Of a DNA stretch of 64,000 bases, positions 44,162 to 54,096 are shown piece by piece; within the stretch, counting starts at the first letter, position 1, and every line of letters starts with the position of its first letter. The stretch is from Pseudidiomarina sp. CB1 (GTDB taxonomy: Bacteria > Pseudomonadota > Gammaproteobacteria > Enterobacterales > Alteromonadaceae), in contig NZ_JANTPU010000001.1 of the NCBI RefSeq assembly GCF_024752025.1, positions 1,798,001 to 1,862,000 of the forward strand, written 5' to 3'. The position numbers and the translations under genes are program-made. The notes under the pieces were generated by a model. The model saw only the letters and a program-made list of their open reading frames with translations, was not told where the DNA came from and searched no databases.

Positions 44162-45355
44162 ATGTCCGTCATCAATACCAATATTACGTCACTCATTGGG
44201 CAACAGAATCTACAGAAGTCACAGTCATCATTAACAACAGCTATGGAGCGTTTATCCTCTGGGTTACGTATAAATAGCGCAAAAGATGATGCTGCGGGCC
44301 AAGCTATTGCCAACCGCATGTCAGCTCAAATCAGTGGACTCGCACAAGCACAACGTAATGCCAACGACGGTATTTCAGCCGCACAAACCGCTGAAGGTGC
44401 GCTTAATCAGGTCAATGACAATTTACAACGTATTCGCGAATTGAGTGTGCAATCCTTGAACGGCACTAACTCATCAGCTGACTTAGCCTCCATCCGTGCC
44501 GAAATAGATCAACGTTTAGACGAAATCAATCGCATTTCTAAGCAAACTGAGTTTAACGGTGTAAAAGTCTTGGCAAGCGATCAGCAGCTCAGCATTCAAA
44601 TAGGAGCCAACGACGGTGAAGCCATTGCCATCGGCTTAAAACAAGTCGACTCGCAAACGCTAAACCTCGACCGCTTAGTTTTTAACGGTCCACAATTGGG
44701 TGATGATGGCGTAGGTATGAACATTACAGATGCGCTAAAAGCAAAGTTTGGTAACGACACAACGTTAACATCTACTAGCGTTTCATCCACCCCAACAGGC
44801 GCCGAATGGGCTACTTTGTTAGATCTAGAAAACACCGTCGTCGTTAACGACATCTATGCCATTGCCGACGACAAAGGTGACTTCTACATCGAAGACAATA
44901 TTACGGTAACCGGTAACGATATTGTGAAACTTGAGTCGATGGGATACATCGACGAAGGTGGCGGTAACTTTAAAGTCTATACGCCAGCAAATTTTGACCG
45001 AACAACAGAGTCGGCAACCAATTTAAATTTCGTTTGGGAAGTTGGCGATTACACCAGTGCGGACGTAACGCCAGCGGCATCAGTAAATCGATTAAGTACC
45101 ATTGACGAAGCGATCGCAAATGTCGATACGTTGCGTTCTGACTTAGGCGCTATACAGAACCGGTTTGAATCTGCAATCTCAAACCTACAAACCAATGAAA
45201 CAAATTTATCCGCAGCTCGCTCGCGCATTGAAGACGCTGATTACGCGGTTGAAGTTGCCAATATGACACGCGCCCAGATTCTGCAACAAGCGGGCACATC
45301 GGTATTAGCTCAGGCCAACCAGGTACCGCAATCAGTGCTATCCTTGTTAGGGTAA
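44162..45355 (+). CDS. Flagellin (copy 2)
   Basis: Second flagellin, 397 residues. Conserved N- and C-terminal D0/D1 regions are nearly identical to copy 1, but the centre (about residues 175-315) is unrelated and longer, rich in Asp, Thr and aromatic residues. Start ATG at 44162 follows TAAGGAAA; a TTG ten codons upstream is not used. The 105 bases upstream have no recognisable sigma-28 promoter. Codon choice is less biased than in copy 1, which suggests lower expression. Confidence 0.95.
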   Translation: MSVINTNITSLIGQQNLQKSQSSLTTAMERLSSGLRINSAKDDAAGQAIANRMSAQISGLAQAQRNANDGISAAQTAEGALNQVNDNLQRIRELSVQSLNGTNSSADLASIRAEIDQRLDEINRISKQTEFNGVKVLASDQQLSIQIGANDGEAIAIGLKQVDSQTLNLDRLVFNGPQLGDDGVGMNITDALKAKFGNDTTLTSTSVSSTPTGAEWATLLDLENTVVVNDIYAIADDKGDFYIEDNITVTGNDIVKLESMGYIDEGGGNFKVYTPANFDRTTESATNLNFVWEVGDYTSADVTPAASVNRLSTIDEAIANVDTLRSDLGAIQNRFESAISNLQTNETNLSAARSRIEDADYAVEVANMTRAQILQQAGTSVLAQANQVPQSVLSLLG

Positions 45356-45424
45356 AGCCGCACACATAAGTCGTTTATTTAACTCCCAGCGAAGTTTGAT
45401 GTTAAAAACAATGAAGGTTGTATC

Positions 45425-45784
45425 ATGCCAGAACACACGACCATTACAGTTCGTAGCTTAGTGACCGAGCTTATGCCAAAGCTACGGACCATCGAACATG
45501 TTATCGAAACGCGGCTCGACGATTTGATTTGGAAAGCACCAACACCGACGCGTAAGTTTCAGCTCGAAACCTTGAAGAACGAGTTCGAGCTTGAATTAAT
45601 GATGATCAAAATGAATATGAAGCACTTGCTAAAGCGCCATCAAGAGGTCATCAATGTTGCCGATTTGGAGCATGACGAAACCGTGCTAGAGCTCGATGAC
45701 CGTGAGCAAACAGCGGTCACTTCGGCTTGGAAACTCTACCAACGCATCGACAAAATTGCTGCGCACTTCAACATTTCGCTTTAA
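45425..45784 (+). CDS. Small helical protein of unknown function between flagellin and flaG
   Basis: A 119-residue protein that I do not recognise. It is predicted mostly helical, with a central amphipathic stretch (FELELMMIKMNMKHLLKRHQ) and an acidic segment (DLEHDETVLELDDRE); no signal peptide or membrane segment. Being between a flagellin and flaG, it may be a small chaperone or filament-associated factor. No sigma-28 promoter is seen immediately upstream. Confidence 0.6.
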   Translation: MPEHTTITVRSLVTELMPKLRTIEHVIETRLDDLIWKAPTPTRKFQLETLKNEFELELMMIKMNMKHLLKRHQEVINVADLEHDETVLELDDREQTAVTSAWKLYQRIDKIAAHFNISL

Positions 45785-45807
45785 CTAAATATCTACTTAA
45801 CCGAAGC

Positions 45808-45834
45808 TAAAGTTTTGTGCAAACTTGCCGATAG
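45808..45834 (+). promoter_or_regulatory. Sigma-28 promoter of flaG
   Basis: TAAAGTTT, 11 bases, GCCGATAG. Both elements are within one base of the consensus. It starts 46 bases before the flaG start codon. Confidence 0.9.
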
Positions 45835-45880
45835 TCATCGTTAGAGACCCCAAACGAGGGGACGATTGCGGAGACAAATC

Positions 45881-46231
45881 ATGGCAAACCCCATTAATGA
45901 CGCTACCACCCAAAACTGGCCTGTGACACATGCCGCTGCAGAGCGCCAACGCTTAGATCGGGTATTACAACAACTCCCCGCTGTGCGCCAAAGTGAAGTT
46001 CAACGCGAGCTCAAACGCGATGAGCTGGTTAAACCGGTACAACAAATCAATGAAGTAATGAACAATTACGGGATTCATTTCGAAATGAATGACGCCGTCG
46101 ACCGCGTAGTCATTCAAGTGGTCAGCCGAGATTCGGGCGAAGTGATTCGACAAATTCCATCGGAAGAAGTGCTACGCATTTCGCAGCACTTGTCAGAAAT
46201 GTCTGGTTTACTGGTGCGCGAACAGGCTTAG
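45881..46231 (+). CDS. flaG: FlaG-family flagellar protein
   Basis: 116-residue protein. The C-terminal half has the FlaG core FEMNDAVDRVVIQVVSRDSGEVIRQIPSEEVLRISQHL. FlaG homologues influence filament length in polar flagellates. Start ATG at 45881 behind CGGAG. Transcribed from its own sigma-28 promoter. A hairpin (46214-46238) spans its stop codon. Confidence 0.92.
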   Translation: MANPINDATTQNWPVTHAAAERQRLDRVLQQLPAVRQSEVQRELKRDELVKPVQQINEVMNNYGIHFEMNDAVDRVVIQVVSRDSGEVIRQIPSEEVLRISQHLSEMSGLLVREQA

Positions 46232-46238
46232 TTCGCGC
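46214..46238. terminator. Hairpin spanning the flaG stop codon
   Basis: TGCGCGAAC pairs with GTTCGCGCA with loop AGGCTTA. The following bases are not strongly U-rich, so termination may be inefficient; the gap to convergent fliE is only 32 bases. Confidence 0.45.
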
Positions 46239-46263
46239 AACATAATTTCTAGTTTTAGCAGAA

Positions 46264-46584
46264 TTAAACCTGCATATTCATGATTTCTTTGTAGGCGCTG
46301 ACCAGCTTGTTGCGCACTTGAACGCCCATATCAAAGGCCAAACCAGCTTTCTGTTTGGCCACCATCACTTCGTTGAGCGACACATTCGGGTCACCCAGCT
46401 GAAATGCTGTGGTTTTTGCGCCCGCTGTTTGTTGCAACTCGTTAATACGTTCAATGGACTGCTTTAACTCGCCAGCAAAACCATTTTTAGCAGGCGCTTG
46501 CGCAGCTGTTTGAGGCTGCGTCGTCGCTTGGCTTTGCAGGGCTTGCATTTTATTTAGTGCCGTTTGAATCGCTGGTACACTCAT
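46264..46584 (-). CDS. fliE: Flagellar hook-basal body adaptor FliE
   Basis: Joins the MS ring to the rod. 106 residues; the C-terminal FliE core is clear (SLNEVMVAKQKAGLAFDMGVQVRNKLVSAYKEIMNMQV). It stands alone and divergent from fliF, the arrangement seen in E. coli and Salmonella, rather than inside a fliEFGHIJ operon. Confidence 0.95.
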   Translation of the reverse strand: MSVPAIQTALNKMQALQSQATTQPQTAAQAPAKNGFAGELKQSIERINELQQTAGAKTTAFQLGDPNVSLNEVMVAKQKAGLAFDMGVQVRNKLVSAYKEIMNMQV

Positions 46585-46778
46585 TTTTTACTACCTTCCA
46601 CGCAGGTTCTGTAACTTTTTACAGCAGCTAAAGTAACAGCTTGCTTCATGGTCGAAAGAAGTAAAAGGCCGTAAAAAAGTACGCTTTTCTTTTCTTTGCC
46701 TTGCCTATACATCCGCATAATGTGCTCTAGATAAATCCGTTTTTCATTTGTGTTACAACCCAAGAGTCAATCAGCGAT
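46585..46778. promoter_or_regulatory. fliE-fliF divergent control region
   Basis: A 194-base gap that should contain the class 2 promoters of fliE and fliFGHIJK. One short inverted repeat, CTGTAA-CTTT-TTACAG at 46609-46624, lies 25 bases upstream of fliE. I cannot point to a convincing FlhDC box or -10/-35 pair by eye. Confidence 0.35.
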
Positions 46779-48569
46779 ATGGAAGCAAGCCAAGCAACAG
46801 CGACTGCCGCCGGAGCCACCAAGCCGCAGCCAAACGACAGCAACAAAAGCGCAGCCGCAAATGGCTCGATTGCTTGGTTGATGGCGATCAAAGAAAACGG
46901 TCTTGTACCGCTACTGCTTGGTGGGGCCGCATTCATTGGCTTGATTTTTGTACTGCTCTTGTGGGTCTCCGCACCGGAGTACCGAGTCCTTTATAGTAAT
47001 TTAAGCGAGGCCGATGGTGGTCGTATTATCACTGAGCTCGATAGTCGCCAGGTCCCTTATCAAATTGATGCCAATGGCACTATCTCCGTTCCTAGCGATC
47101 AAGTACACCGCTTGCGTTTGCAACTCGCTGAACAGGGGCTGCCCAACGCTGGCAACGTTGGCTTTTCATTACTTGACAACCAAGCCTTTGGGATTAGTCA
47201 ATTCGCTGAAAAAGTAAACTTCCAGCGGGCACTTGAGGGCGAGCTTGCCAGCTCGATGGAAGCATTAGGCCCAGTGCTGCGCGCCCGCGTCCATCTTGCC
47301 ATGGCGAAAGATTCGGTATTTGTGCGCGACCGTCAACCGGCAAAAGCGTCTGTGGTGCTAACTTTGCACCCAGGGCGGAAGCTTGGCGAAGGACAAATTC
47401 AGGCCATCGTGCATATGGTATCGAGCAGTGTTGCCGACCTTGCTCCTGATCAGGTCACTGTTGTCGATCAGCACGGTGCCCTGCTGTCGCAAAAGGCTAA
47501 TAATGATGCCTTAAGCGGCACTAAGCTCGATTATGTGCGTGAAATTGAACGTACGTATCAACAGCGCATTGAGGCTATTCTGACACCTATTCTTGGCGTC
47601 GATAACCTGCAAGCGCAAGTTGTTGCCGAAGTAGACTTTTCCAAGCGGGAAGCTACTGAGGAACGTTATACCCCGAATCCCACCGCGGAAACCGCAGCAA
47701 TTCGTAGCATTCAGCGTAATCTGAACGTCAACGGCAATGGCAACGGAGCACAAGGCGTTCCCGGAGCATTGACCAACACGCCCCCTGGTGTAGAACCATC
47801 GCCCGTCAGCAACGCGGCGAATGCGGAAAACAATGAGCAAGCGGTGGCCAATAACGACGCTGACAGCAACTACCGTCTACAACAAGACCAAGTCGTGAAT
47901 TACGAGCTCGACCGCACCATTTCACATATTCAACACCAACAAGGTGTATTACAGCGCCTATCGGTTGCCGTCGTCGTCAACCACCGCACCAGCACCGATG
48001 AAGAAGGCCAGCCGGTTCTGGTGCCTCGCAGCGACGAAGAAATCGAATACATTCAACGCCTCATCCGCCAAGCCATGGGCTTCTCGGCCGAACGCGGAGA
48101 TCAACTTGAGGTGGTGAACACTGCTTTTGTGCCAGAACAAGAAGATCCTGTCGTACGCGCTTGGTACGAACAACAAGCATTACTCGACTTGATTAAGCAA
48201 ATCATCAAATACGTTGCCGCTGGTGTCGCAGCATTACTCTTCTATTTACTGGTGTTGCGACCTCTGCTGCGCCGTCGCCAAGCCGCTGTCGAAGCTAGCG
48301 CAAGCCCTGCTCAACGCGGTCAACTACGCGCTGTGGTTGGCGATGACGACGAATCATTAGAGCCAAGCAACGCAACGACTCGCGAACGAACGGCAAACTC
48401 TAGCTCCGCTCGCCAAGAGCCAGTCAAAGACGACTTTAACTGGCCCGAAAAGAACTCGAATCAAAGTTATAACGAGGCACTGACGAAGGCTAAAGAGGCC
48501 GCAGAGACGAATCCGCGCCAAGTCGCGCGAATCTTGCAGAATTGGATTGACGAGGATGACCATGTCTAA
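46779..48569 (+). CDS. fliF: Flagellar MS-ring protein FliF
   Basis: Forms the membrane base ring. The 596-residue protein has two transmembrane helices (about 42-66 and 470-490), the ring-building motifs after the first (VSAPEYRVLYSNLSEADGG, GNVGFSLLDNQAFGISQFAEKVNFQRALEGEL) and a C-terminal FliG-binding tail (FNWPEKNSNQSYNEAL ... RQVARILQNWI). It overlaps fliG by 8 bases. Confidence 0.97.
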   Translation: MEASQATATAAGATKPQPNDSNKSAAANGSIAWLMAIKENGLVPLLLGGAAFIGLIFVLLLWVSAPEYRVLYSNLSEADGGRIITELDSRQVPYQIDANGTISVPSDQVHRLRLQLAEQGLPNAGNVGFSLLDNQAFGISQFAEKVNFQRALEGELASSMEALGPVLRARVHLAMAKDSVFVRDRQPAKASVVLTLHPGRKLGEGQIQAIVHMVSSSVADLAPDQVTVVDQHGALLSQKANNDALSGTKLDYVREIERTYQQRIEAILTPILGVDNLQAQVVAEVDFSKREATEERYTPNPTAETAAIRSIQRNLNVNGNGNGAQGVPGALTNTPPGVEPSPVSNAANAENNEQAVANNDADSNYRLQQDQVVNYELDRTISHIQHQQGVLQRLSVAVVVNHRTSTDEEGQPVLVPRSDEEIEYIQRLIRQAMGFSAERGDQLEVVNTAFVPEQEDPVVRAWYEQQALLDLIKQIIKYVAAGVAALLFYLLVLRPLLRRRQAAVEASASPAQRGQLRAVVGDDDESLEPSNATTRERTANSSSARQEPVKDDFNWPEKNSNQSYNEALTKAKEAAETNPRQVARILQNWIDEDDHV

Positions 48570-49581
48570 CGCCACGAACGACACCCAACGCCAAGAAATG
48601 TCGGGCATTCGCCGTGCCGCCTTGATGCTGCTCATGCTCGAAGAAGAGTCTGCGGCGGAAGTCTTCAAGCACTTTCCGCCGAATATGATTCAAAAAATCA
48701 GTAAAGAAATGACCAAGCTCAATGACGTCTCACATGCCGAGATAAAACGCGTCCTTGAAGCTTTCCATCAAGACTTGTCGAACACACCGGCGTTAGACAA
48801 ATACGACGACTATGTTCGCTCGGTACTTACCAAGGCATTAGGTGCAGATCGCGCCAACACGCTGATCGAAGATGTCTTGGAGCATAAGGTTGGCGGCGTT
48901 GGCATTGACGCTCTTAATTTGATGGACGTTCCGGAAGTTGCCGAAATGATTAAGGATGAGCATCCGCAAATCATTGCAACCATTTTGATTCACCTTGACC
49001 GTGCGCAAGCCGCTGGCGTACTTGAGCTATTCGAGGAGCGCTTACGCAACGATGTAGTTCTGCGTATTGCATCGTTTACAGGTGTACAACCTGCAGCCTT
49101 GCAGGAGCTCACCGAAGTACTTGGCGGTATGCTTGACGGTCAGTCGCTGAAACGCAGCAAAATGGGCGGCGTTCGCACTGCCGCTGAAATCCTCAACTTG
49201 CTCAGCACCGGCCAAGAAGACACCGCATTGGAAAATATTCGAGCCTACAACGACGAGTTGGCACAAAAAATCATCGACGAAATGTTCCTATTCGAAAACC
49301 TACTCGATTTGGACGACCGCAGTATCCAAGTATTACTACGCCAAATCGAAACGTCTTCGTTGGTGGTTGCACTCAAAGGTGCGCCTAACGAGTTGGTTGA
49401 TAAGTTCTTGCGCAACATGTCGCAGCGCGCCGGCCAAATCATCCGTGAAGAGATGGAAACCCGCGGTCCTATTCGCGTCTCGCAAGTCGAAACCGAGCAG
49501 AAAGCAATTTTGCAAATTGTTCGACGCTTGGCCGATAGCGGTGAAATTGTCCTAAGCAGTGGTGATGATGCCTACGTTTAA
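48562..49581 (+). CDS. fliG: Flagellar motor switch protein FliG
   Basis: Torque-generating rotor protein that contacts FliF, FliM and MotA. The start ATG at 48562 has GAGG six bases upstream, inside fliF, and gives 339 residues (E. coli 331). N-terminal FliF-binding domain (RRAALMLLMLEEESAAEVFKHF), middle domain (EHPQIIATILIHLDRAQAAGVL) and the C-terminal stator-contact domain (FLFENLLDLDDRSIQVLLRQI) are all present. Confidence 0.97.
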   Translation: MSNATNDTQRQEMSGIRRAALMLLMLEEESAAEVFKHFPPNMIQKISKEMTKLNDVSHAEIKRVLEAFHQDLSNTPALDKYDDYVRSVLTKALGADRANTLIEDVLEHKVGGVGIDALNLMDVPEVAEMIKDEHPQIIATILIHLDRAQAAGVLELFEERLRNDVVLRIASFTGVQPAALQELTEVLGGMLDGQSLKRSKMGGVRTAAEILNLLSTGQEDTALENIRAYNDELAQKIIDEMFLFENLLDLDDRSIQVLLRQIETSSLVVALKGAPNELVDKFLRNMSQRAGQIIREEMETRGPIRVSQVETEQKAILQIVRRLADSGEIVLSSGDDAYV

Positions 49582-50305
49582 GCCTTTTAACAAAGCGGCT
49601 CAGCCGTTAGAAGAGAAACCAGCTGCGCCGCCTGAGGGCGAGTGGCAAGCCTGGTCGTTTAAGACATTGCAAGCAGACAGCGAATCTCCTGCCGTTACAA
49701 AAGCGCCGCAAAAAGGTTCGTTTAAGGCACAAGAAGAACTCAAACAGCTGCGTGAACACGCTCGCACCGAAGCTTACGAAAAAGGTTATCAAGAGGGCTT
49801 TGAGAAAGGCTCTGCAGAAGGTTATAGCGCAGGCAAAGAAACTGCCGAAAAAGAAGTCGAAAAGGCCTTTGAGGAACGTTGCCAAACGACCTTGAGTCCG
49901 TTAAATAACATGCTCTCAGAACTTGAGGGTGCATTACAAAGCATTGACGAACAGCTTGCCGAAAGTCTCGTGCAGTTGGCTGTAACTGTCGGTCGCCAAC
50001 TTGCAGGCGAAGCACTGCAAACGCACCCTGAAGAAATTCTAACGCTAGTGCGCGAAATCATTCACGAAGACCCATTTATTAAAGACCGTCCAACCTTGTT
50101 GTTGCACCCAGAGGACGCACAGATCGTACAGGAACATCTCAATGACGAGCTGAAAACGCACGGTTGGCGCGTCCGACACGACGAAAAGCTTGAGCGCGGC
50201 GGCTGCCGGCTGATCAGCTCTCAGGGCGAAATCGACGCCACCATTGAAGCGCGTTGGGAACGTATCATCAGTCAATTGCGGGGGCGTAGTGAACAGCACA
50301 GCTAA
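49565..50305 (+). CDS. fliH: Flagellar export ATPase regulator FliH
   Basis: Binds FliI and regulates its ATPase during export. A Lys/Glu-rich central coiled coil with GxxxG repeats ([22 protein letters not shown]) is characteristic; the C-terminal domain has [26 protein letters not shown] use the ATG at 49565, giving about 246 residues; the frame could extend to GTG 49559. It overlaps the end of fliG by 17 bases. Confidence 0.92.
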   Translation: MMPTFKPFNKAAQPLEEKPAAPPEGEWQAWSFKTLQADSESPAVTKAPQKGSFKAQEELKQLREHARTEAYEKGYQEGFEKGSAEGYSAGKETAEKEVEKAFEERCQTTLSPLNNMLSELEGALQSIDEQLAESLVQLAVTVGRQLAGEALQTHPEEILTLVREIIHEDPFIKDRPTLLLHPEDAQIVQEHLNDELKTHGWRVRHDEKLERGGCRLISSQGEIDATIEARWERIISQLRGRSEQHS

Positions 50306-51650
50306 CTCCATTGGCCATTGGCAAAGCACACTTGCAAGTGTTTCTCAGCGGGTGGCCGACCACCAACGCTGGTTTGCTTGCGGGCGTCTGGTCCGCGCTA
50401 CTGGCATGGTCCTCGAAGCCGTTGGCTTGAAACTTCCGGTTGGCAGTGCCTGTGAAATTGTTGGCGAGCACATCACGCTTGAAGCAGAAGTTGTTGGCTT
50501 CGCGGACGACATTACGTTTTTAATGCCGCTTGAATCAGTCCAAAACCTCACCCCTGGAGCGCGCGTCATCCCGCTGGGCGGCACCACGACAAAGCGCCGC
50601 TTTCCGCTTGGTGAAGCACTTCTCGGACGGGTCGTTGACGGTTCCGGTCGCCCGTTGGATGGGCAGAAGTTAGCAAAAGGAACACGGTACGGCGAATTAG
50701 CCTCAGCACAAATCAATCCCATGCAACGGGCGCCCATTAAACAACCCATTGACGTTGGCATCCGAGCCATCAATGCGTTACTTAGTGTGGGTCGTGGCCA
50801 GCGCATTGGTCTTTTTGCTGGTTCAGGGGTAGGTAAGTCGGTCCTCCTGGGTATGATGGCGCGTTACACCAAGGCTGATGTCATTGTCGTCGGCCTCATC
50901 GGTGAACGGGGCCGCGAAGTTCAAGAATTTATTGAGAGTATCTTAGGTGAACAAGGGCGCAAACGCTCGGTGGTGGTGGCAGCCCCAGCTGATGCCTCGC
51001 CGCTGCAACGATTGCAAGGCGCATCCTATGCCACACGGCTAGCGGAAGACTTTCGTGATCAGGGTAAGAACGTCCTGTTGATTATGGATTCCCTCACGCG
51101 CTATGCCATGGCGCAACGGGAAATTGCGCTAGCGATTGGCGAACCGCCAGTCACCAAAGGCTATCCACCCAGCGTTTTTGCCAAGCTACCAGCTTTGGTT
51201 GAACGCGCAGGTAATGGCCGCCGCGGGAGTGGCTCTATTACAGCCTTTTACACCGTGCTCACCGAGGGCGATGATCAACAAGATCCGATTGCTGATGCAA
51301 CTCGCGCCATACTCGACGGTCACATTGTGCTGTCACGAGAGCTCGCCGACAGCGGTCATTATCCAGCGATCGACATTGAAGCGTCGATTAGTCGTGTCAT
51401 GCCCGCAGTCGTGCAGCAACAACAAGTCATCGCCGCGCAAAAAATCAAAAAGCTATTCTCGGTCTACCAACGCAACCGAGACCTTGTCAGTGTTGGAGCT
51501 TACAGTCCCGGACACGATCCATTGCTTGACCAAGCGGTGCAAAAATTCCCCCGCATCGAGTCTTTTTTGCAGCAGCAAATGGATGAACAAGCCACTTTTG
51601 AGGCCGCTATTAAAAGCTTAGATTTGCTTTTAGGAGGGCATAATGAATAG
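50289..51650 (+). CDS. fliI: Flagellar protein export ATPase FliI
   Basis: F1-ATPase-like hexamer at the export gate. Walker [31 protein letters not shown] and the Walker B region [13 protein letters not shown] are present, with a C-terminal chaperone-binding domain. I choose GTG at 50289 (preceded by a G-rich stretch), giving 453 residues (E. coli 457). It overlaps fliH by 17 bases and fliJ by 8. Confidence 0.95.
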   Translation: MNSTANSIGHWQSTLASVSQRVADHQRWFACGRLVRATGMVLEAVGLKLPVGSACEIVGEHITLEAEVVGFADDITFLMPLESVQNLTPGARVIPLGGTTTKRRFPLGEALLGRVVDGSGRPLDGQKLAKGTRYGELASAQINPMQRAPIKQPIDVGIRAINALLSVGRGQRIGLFAGSGVGKSVLLGMMARYTKADVIVVGLIGERGREVQEFIESILGEQGRKRSVVVAAPADASPLQRLQGASYATRLAEDFRDQGKNVLLIMDSLTRYAMAQREIALAIGEPPVTKGYPPSVFAKLPALVERAGNGRRGSGSITAFYTVLTEGDDQQDPIADATRAILDGHIVLSRELADSGHYPAIDIEASISRVMPAVVQQQQVIAAQKIKKLFSVYQRNRDLVSVGAYSPGHDPLLDQAVQKFPRIESFLQQQMDEQATFEAAIKSLDLLLGGHNE

Positions 51651-52092
51651 TGTCGCATTAGCTCATTTGACTGAACAAGCTGAGAAAGCACGCACGCAAG
51701 CGGCGCAATTACTTGCTGAGGACCGCAATAACAAAGAAAAGATTGCGCAACAGTTACAAATGCTTCAGCAGTATCGACACGAGTACGCTCTGCAGCTACA
51801 GCAGCAAATGCGGATTGGTATTCAGTCGACCATGCTCGGCACCTATCGCGCCTTCTTAGCCAGTCTTGATCGAGCTATTGCGCAGGCGCAAGAAGCACTA
51901 GCACAAAATGAAGAGCGCATTGCGAAAAGTAAGCAAAAGTGGTTAGAAAAACAGCGTCGCTGGCAATCGTTTGACCTTTTGCAAGAGCGTCAACACACGA
52001 GCATAAAACAGCAACGTGAACGCGCCGAACAACGGCAGAACGACGAATTATCACTGACGATGTATTTGCGTCATCGACGCAAAACAACTTGA
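51643..52092 (+). CDS. fliJ: Flagellar export chaperone FliJ
   Basis: General export chaperone and FlhA-FliI linker. The 149-residue protein is a single long helical pair rich in Gln, Lys, Arg and Glu, without cysteine, as is usual for FliJ. A GGAGG ribosome-binding site lies within the end of fliI, whose last 8 bases it shares. Confidence 0.9.
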   Translation: MNSVALAHLTEQAEKARTQAAQLLAEDRNNKEKIAQQLQMLQQYRHEYALQLQQQMRIGIQSTMLGTYRAFLASLDRAIAQAQEALAQNEERIAKSKQKWLEKQRRWQSFDLLQERQHTSIKQQRERAEQRQNDELSLTMYLRHRRKTT

Positions 52093-52102
52093 GGATACAC
52101 AC

Positions 52103-53536
52103 ATGGTTCAACTCGCTTTACTGAAAGCTCTGACGCACGCCTTTAGCGCGCGTCAAGATGCGAACCAAGACTCCCACACGCGAGGCGAAGGTGCGTTCGC
52201 CGATGTTTTTCAGGCGCTTTCATCCCAGCCAACCGAGCAAACAGCTGGCCAGAACGCTATGCAACTCGCCTCGCGTGATTTTTCCTCGGTTGACGACATC
52301 GAAGCAATCGTATCGCCCGACGCAACACAATGGCTAGCGATGCAAGGTGCGCAATTGCAACTGGTAGCCCAGCATGCGCAAGAGCCATCTAAAGGCGACG
52401 TTCAGCAGCTGCCAAAACCAGAGCTTGCCGCAACGATGCGGGCGAATAACGCACCTCTCGACCCTTTAACGATCGGCCAACGTGACGTTGCTACTGCCGC
52501 CCTAACCAACTCCGGGAATACTAAAGCACTTTCTCACGGGACGAGCCCAGCCCCTGCCGACGGCGTGCAAACACTGGCCCAGGCCACCCCGCACAACAAA
52601 ACAAATGCAGCCCAGCAAGTTACCGAACAGGCTGCATTAGCCCGTAAAGAAATCGCAGGTACGATTGTAACGACCTCCGCAACGGCGGCTGCGAGCCAAA
52701 CCAACGGTCAGACACCCATAATGAGCCAAGAGCTGGCACAACATGAACGTCTGCAGCAGCGTGTAGAAGTACCTCGCGGAGTCGAGCAGCAAAACGCTAG
52801 TAGCAATGCCGCTGCGCACGATTCCTCTCGTGCGGCGACAGACAACTTAAAAGCAGCGCAAATGACTGCGACCAATGGGAACCGCTCCGCAGAACAACAC
52901 GTTCCAACATTTACACAGACATCGTCGTCGGCCGCATTTGCAGCTGAAAATTTAAGCGCCGTAGGTACTTCGGCAACGTTGTCGGCGTCGGATTCAGCGC
53001 AAACAACCCCATCGCACGCACTCCAAACTATTCAAGTCGTCACCACTGAGCGTGCGCAAATACCTGCTGCGGTGAACCAAGCATCGGTATTACAACCGTC
53101 CGTCGGAACTCAAGCGTGGCAAGCGCAACTTAATGACTCCGTCGTGCAAATGGTGATGCGCAATCAGAATGAAATGACATTGCATTTACGGCCAGCAGAT
53201 CTAGGCCCACTGCAGATTCAATTGATTCAAGATGACAAAGCAACACAATTGCATATCTTGACGCATAGCCAACACGTTCGTGGCGCTCTCGAAAACGCCT
53301 TACCAATGTTACGCGAGGCATTGCAAGCCCAAGGCTTACAATTGGCTGACAGTACCGTCAGTCAGCAACAAAGCTCTTGGCAGCAGTCTGGCCAGCAGGA
53401 GCAACAACAATCGACTCGACAATCGCCAAACAACCCTTTAGATTTGCGCGAATCCGCCGAAAATAATAATGAAGAAATGGCGGCTAACCAAAGTTCCCGT
53501 GTTCCAGATGATGGTCGCGTGGATCTTTATGCATAG
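52103..53536 (+). CDS. fliK: Flagellar hook-length control protein FliK
   Basis: Secreted molecular ruler that sets hook length and switches FlhB. The 477-residue protein has a long, Ala/Gln/Thr-rich disordered N-terminal part (about 1-340) and the conserved C-terminal domain, with MTLHLRPADLGPLQIQLIQD and ALPMLREALQAQGLQLADSTV. A Gln/Ser-rich tail follows. Start behind GAGGA, 10 bases after fliJ. Confidence 0.93.
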   Translation: MVQLALLKALTHAFSARQDANQDSHTRGEGAFADVFQALSSQPTEQTAGQNAMQLASRDFSSVDDIEAIVSPDATQWLAMQGAQLQLVAQHAQEPSKGDVQQLPKPELAATMRANNAPLDPLTIGQRDVATAALTNSGNTKALSHGTSPAPADGVQTLAQATPHNKTNAAQQVTEQAALARKEIAGTIVTTSATAAASQTNGQTPIMSQELAQHERLQQRVEVPRGVEQQNASSNAAAHDSSRAATDNLKAAQMTATNGNRSAEQHVPTFTQTSSSAAFAAENLSAVGTSATLSASDSAQTTPSHALQTIQVVTTERAQIPAAVNQASVLQPSVGTQAWQAQLNDSVVQMVMRNQNEMTLHLRPADLGPLQIQLIQDDKATQLHILTHSQHVRGALENALPMLREALQAQGLQLADSTVSQQQSSWQQSGQQEQQQSTRQSPNNPLDLRESAENNNEEMAANQSSRVPDDGRVDLYA

Positions 53537-53568
53537 ATAGGAATGCGTAGAAATAAAGGAGCGCAGTA

Positions 53569-54063
53569 ATGGCAACAAAGAAAGAGCAAGCAGCACAACA
53601 AGCAAAATCGAGTTCAAAACTTCTTTATGTACTCGTGTTTTTTATGATGATCCTAGTAGCTTTAAATACTTGGCTACTATGGGACACACGCTCGATTGCA
53701 GCGCAAGCAGCAGCCGGGAATGGACAACCTGTCGAGCAGGAAAGTGCTGATCCAGTCTTTCTTTCGATTTCACCGTTTACCGTAAACCTAGCGAGTGATC
53801 AATTTGGTCCACGGCTACTTTATGCTGGGCTAACCCTTGAATTACCAAGCGACAAGGTTAAAGAAACCCTTAGCAAAAATATGCCACAAGTGCGCAACCG
53901 CTTGCTGGTTTTATTGTCAGGCCAACGTGCAGAGAAAATTGCCCAATCGGAAGGCAAGAAGACGCTCGCACAATCAATTGCTAGCACGTTAAGCCAACCG
54001 TACAACGGCGATGAGCCCATTGAAATCAATGATGTGTTATTTACCGAGTTCATCGTTCAGTAA
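53569..54063 (+). CDS. fliL: Flagellar basal body-associated protein FliL
   Basis: Single-pass inner-membrane protein associated with the stator. 164 residues, one transmembrane helix (about 19-40), and a periplasmic domain with FTVNLASDQFGPRLLYAGLTLEL. AAGGAG lies upstream of its start, 32 bases after fliK. It ends 33 bases before fliM. Confidence 0.95.
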   Translation: MATKKEQAAQQAKSSSKLLYVLVFFMMILVALNTWLLWDTRSIAAQAAAGNGQPVEQESADPVFLSISPFTVNLASDQFGPRLLYAGLTLELPSDKVKETLSKNMPQVRNRLLVLLSGQRAEKIAQSEGKKTLAQSIASTLSQPYNGDEPIEINDVLFTEFIVQ

Positions 54064-54096
54064 ATAGCGCGGAAAATAGTGCAGTAAAGGAAAAAC

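Noticed and set aside
46585-46778. FlhDC box between fliE and fliF
   Set aside because: No pair of half-sites close to the known consensus could be found by eye.
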